From Variovorax boronicumulans (lineage in GTDB: Bacteria; Pseudomonadota; Gammaproteobacteria; Burkholderiales; Burkholderiaceae_C), in NCBI RefSeq assembly GCF_030812215.1, contig NZ_JAUSSG010000004.1:186001-250000 (forward strand): 64,000 bases of DNA, written 5' to 3'. Position numbers and translations under genes: made by a program. Positions 62,952 to 64,000 of this stretch are shown one piece after another. Numbering within the stretch: position 1 is the stretch's first letter; each line of letters opens with the position of its first letter. Below the pieces are notes generated by a model that did not search any database, was not told where the DNA came from, and saw nothing but the letters and a program-made list of their open reading frames with translations.

Positions 62952-63047
62952 AACACCGCGGAACCGGCTTTGCCGGGCCGCTGGTGTTGCCCCCGGTAGG
63001 GGGTTGGCGAAGCGACACGAAGTGCGCGAAGCCTGGGGGCGAGTCAA
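62952..63047. repeat. 96-bp dispersed hairpin repeat, copy B
   Basis: Same orientation and almost the same sequence as 54500-54595. It lies inside the operon between the two dioxygenase subunit genes and ends with the TCA that forms the leftward stop codon of the small-subunit gene at 63044. Confidence 0.85.
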
Positions 63048-63565
63048 TGTGCCTGGCAGATGTCGGCCCACTTCTCTACCGAGAGATCGCCCTTGCAGCT
63101 TTGCAACACGATCACGCCCGGCTCGCCGGCGGTACGGAATTGGTAGGCGGTGTTCTTGGGCAAGAGACCCTGGTGGCCGCGCGAGAGCTTCATCCAGCCC
63201 ATCTTCTTGCCCTGCGGTTCGCCCTTCACGAGCACGGCGCCGTTCTTCTCGGCGTCGGCGACAGCCTGGCTGGCATCGAGCTGCACGAGGTGCACTTCGA
63301 CTTCGCCATCCATCACCAGCGCGAACTCGTCGTGCGCGCAGGTGAACCAGGGCGAGGTGCCTTCGGCGCGCAGCGTCTCGAGCACGTAGATCTGGTTCTG
63401 GCCGAAGACGACCTTCTCGTACGGCTTGCTGGTGCTCGCGATCTCGAAGCAGTTGGAGAACGCGTAGTGGCGCACGTCGTCGTCGATCGGCTCGACGTGG
63501 CCTTTCTCGAAATGCTTGAGCGATCCGAAGCGGGTCTTGTAGGCAGTGGAAGCGGGGGCGGTCAT
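63044..63565 (-). CDS. hapC: Hydroquinone 1,2-dioxygenase small subunit
   Basis: A 173-residue cupin-like protein with the size and sequence style of the alpha subunit of two-component hydroquinone dioxygenases (HapC/PnpC/HqdA). Key segments are YKTRFGSLKHFEKGHVEPIDDDVRHYAFSNCFEIAS, WFTCAHDEFALVMDGEVEVHLVQLD and MGWMKLSRGHQGLLPKNTAYQFR. It is the first gene of a leftward operon with hapD, the dehydrogenase and a complete ABC transporter. A perfect palindrome lies 77 bases upstream and a LysR gene just beyond. Confidence 0.82.
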   Translation of the reverse strand: MTAPASTAYKTRFGSLKHFEKGHVEPIDDDVRHYAFSNCFEIASTSKPYEKVVFGQNQIYVLETLRAEGTSPWFTCAHDEFALVMDGEVEVHLVQLDASQAVADAEKNGAVLVKGEPQGKKMGWMKLSRGHQGLLPKNTAYQFRTAGEPGVIVLQSCKGDLSVEKWADICQAH

Positions 63566-63641
63566 GGTGTCGTCTCCTTGGATGGACGAACTCTAGAAGC
63601 CATGCGGCCGCGCCGGTAGGGACCAGTTTGGAAGAGGATTA

Positions 63642-63656
63642 TTCGGAGTCTCCGAA
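63642..63656. promoter_or_regulatory. Perfect palindrome TTCGGAG-T-CTCCGAA upstream of hapC
   Basis: A 15-bp perfect inverted repeat lies between the LysR stop codon and the hapC start. Such symmetrical sites with T and A at the ends suit LysR-type regulators. The flanking ATTA/CAAT extends the symmetry weakly. No clear -35/-10 boxes were assigned. Confidence 0.65.
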
Positions 63657-63682
63657 CAATCGACCGGGTTTACCCGGGATCG

Positions 63683-64000
63683 CTATCCACTCGATCGGCT
63701 GAATTCGATCAGCTCCGCCGGGATCATTCCGCGCTCGATCAGCGTGGCGTCCCACGGCGGCACGCGGGTGAATCGCGTGGCGATGTGCTCGATGAACAGG
63801 CGCAGCTTGAGCGCATTGCGCGAGGTGCCCGCATACACCGCGCTCAGCGAGAACGACGAGAGCTGGTGCTCGGCCAGCACCACGCGCAGGTCGCCGCGCG
63901 CAATCGCATCGCCCGCCACCAGCGTCGGCAGGCAGACGATGCCGGCGTGCTCCAGCGCGTATTCGCGCAGCAGGTGCACGCTGTTGGTCAGCAGCGCCGC
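63683..64000 (-). CDS. LysR family regulator, C-terminal part (runs off the window)
   Basis: The last 105 or so residues of a LysR-type regulator (from AALLTNSVHLLREYALEHAGIVCLPTLVAGDAIARGDLRVVL to ...RFTRVP) are visible; the helix-turn-helix lies beyond 64000. The segment is the second lobe of the effector domain. It is located directly upstream of the hydroquinone operon in the same orientation and is the best candidate for its regulator, acting at the palindrome at 63642-63656. Confidence 0.85.
   Translation of the reverse strand, partial: AALLTNSVHLLREYALEHAGIVCLPTLVAGDAIARGDLRVVLAEHQLSSFSLSAVYAGTSRNALKLRLFIEHIATRFTRVPPWDATLIERGMIPAELIEFSRSSG

Overview
The window is high-GC throughout except for one pocket near 47.2-48.5 kb. 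It reads as a chromosomal segment of a soil or rhizosphere betaproteobacterium of the Comamonadaceae, most like Variovorax. The reasons are the many orphan TctC/Bug-type solute receptors, the beta-ketoadipate enzymes, the dense short-overlap operons and the overall protein character. The genus is an inference from family content; no search was run.

Layout. (1) 1-7.9 kb: the first codons of a probable intradiol (hydroxyquinol-type) dioxygenase; a 953-residue surface-type protein made of Asp-Ala and Leu-Leu-Gly-Gly repeats; a LysR regulator; a DoxX protein; then a Crp-family regulator divergent from an unusual membrane/ferredoxin/class III cyclase protein. Two near-identical palindromes flank this regulator/cyclase pair. 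(2) 7.9-14.6 kb: a leftward operon (TctC receptor, gamma-resorcylate decarboxylase, FAD monooxygenase, MFS aromatic-acid carrier, DoxX, maleylacetate reductase) divergent from a MarR regulator, with two matched operators between them. (3) 14.6-22.4 kb: a complete sigma-54/RtcR RNA-repair module: Ro60-like rsr, three tandem small-RNA modules (two of them tRNA-like and circularly permuted), rtcB, an unknown gene, a nucleotidyltransferase and rtcA, with rtcR divergent. (4) 22.4-31.9 kb: small housekeeping and accessory genes, including a phosphatase-like protein, an exonuclease, a hydrolase lipoprotein, an ornithine-cyclodeaminase homologue, a glycosyltransferase, a DNA polymerase II and an RlmN-like methyltransferase.

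(5) 31.9-48.9 kb: an accessory patchwork. It holds a giant TPR-like protein and a decayed fragment of a paralogue, several small DUF proteins (some resembling stand-alone immunity proteins), lipoproteins, a response regulator and hybrid kinase pair, a PDDEXK nuclease bracketed by an 80-bp duplication, a RadC-like protein, and a low-GC orphan. (6) 48.9-64 kb: aromatic catabolism again. Two TctC receptors, pcaF, pcaJ and pcaI are divergent from an IclR (PcaR-type) regulator. A long leftward operon then encodes a hydroquinone dioxygenase (two subunits), a semialdehyde dehydrogenase, a complete branched-chain-type ABC transporter and another TctC receptor, with a LysR gene at the right edge.

Taken together, regions 2 and 6 form one catabolic theme. 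Gamma-resorcylate would pass through resorcinol and hydroxyquinol, and hydroquinone through 4-hydroxymuconic semialdehyde. Both routes converge on maleylacetate, which maleylacetate reductase converts to 3-oxoadipate; PcaIJ and PcaF take this to succinyl-CoA and acetyl-CoA. The most interesting non-catabolic items are the Ro/Y-RNA/Rtc locus and the ferredoxin-linked cyclase with its putative Crp-type sites.
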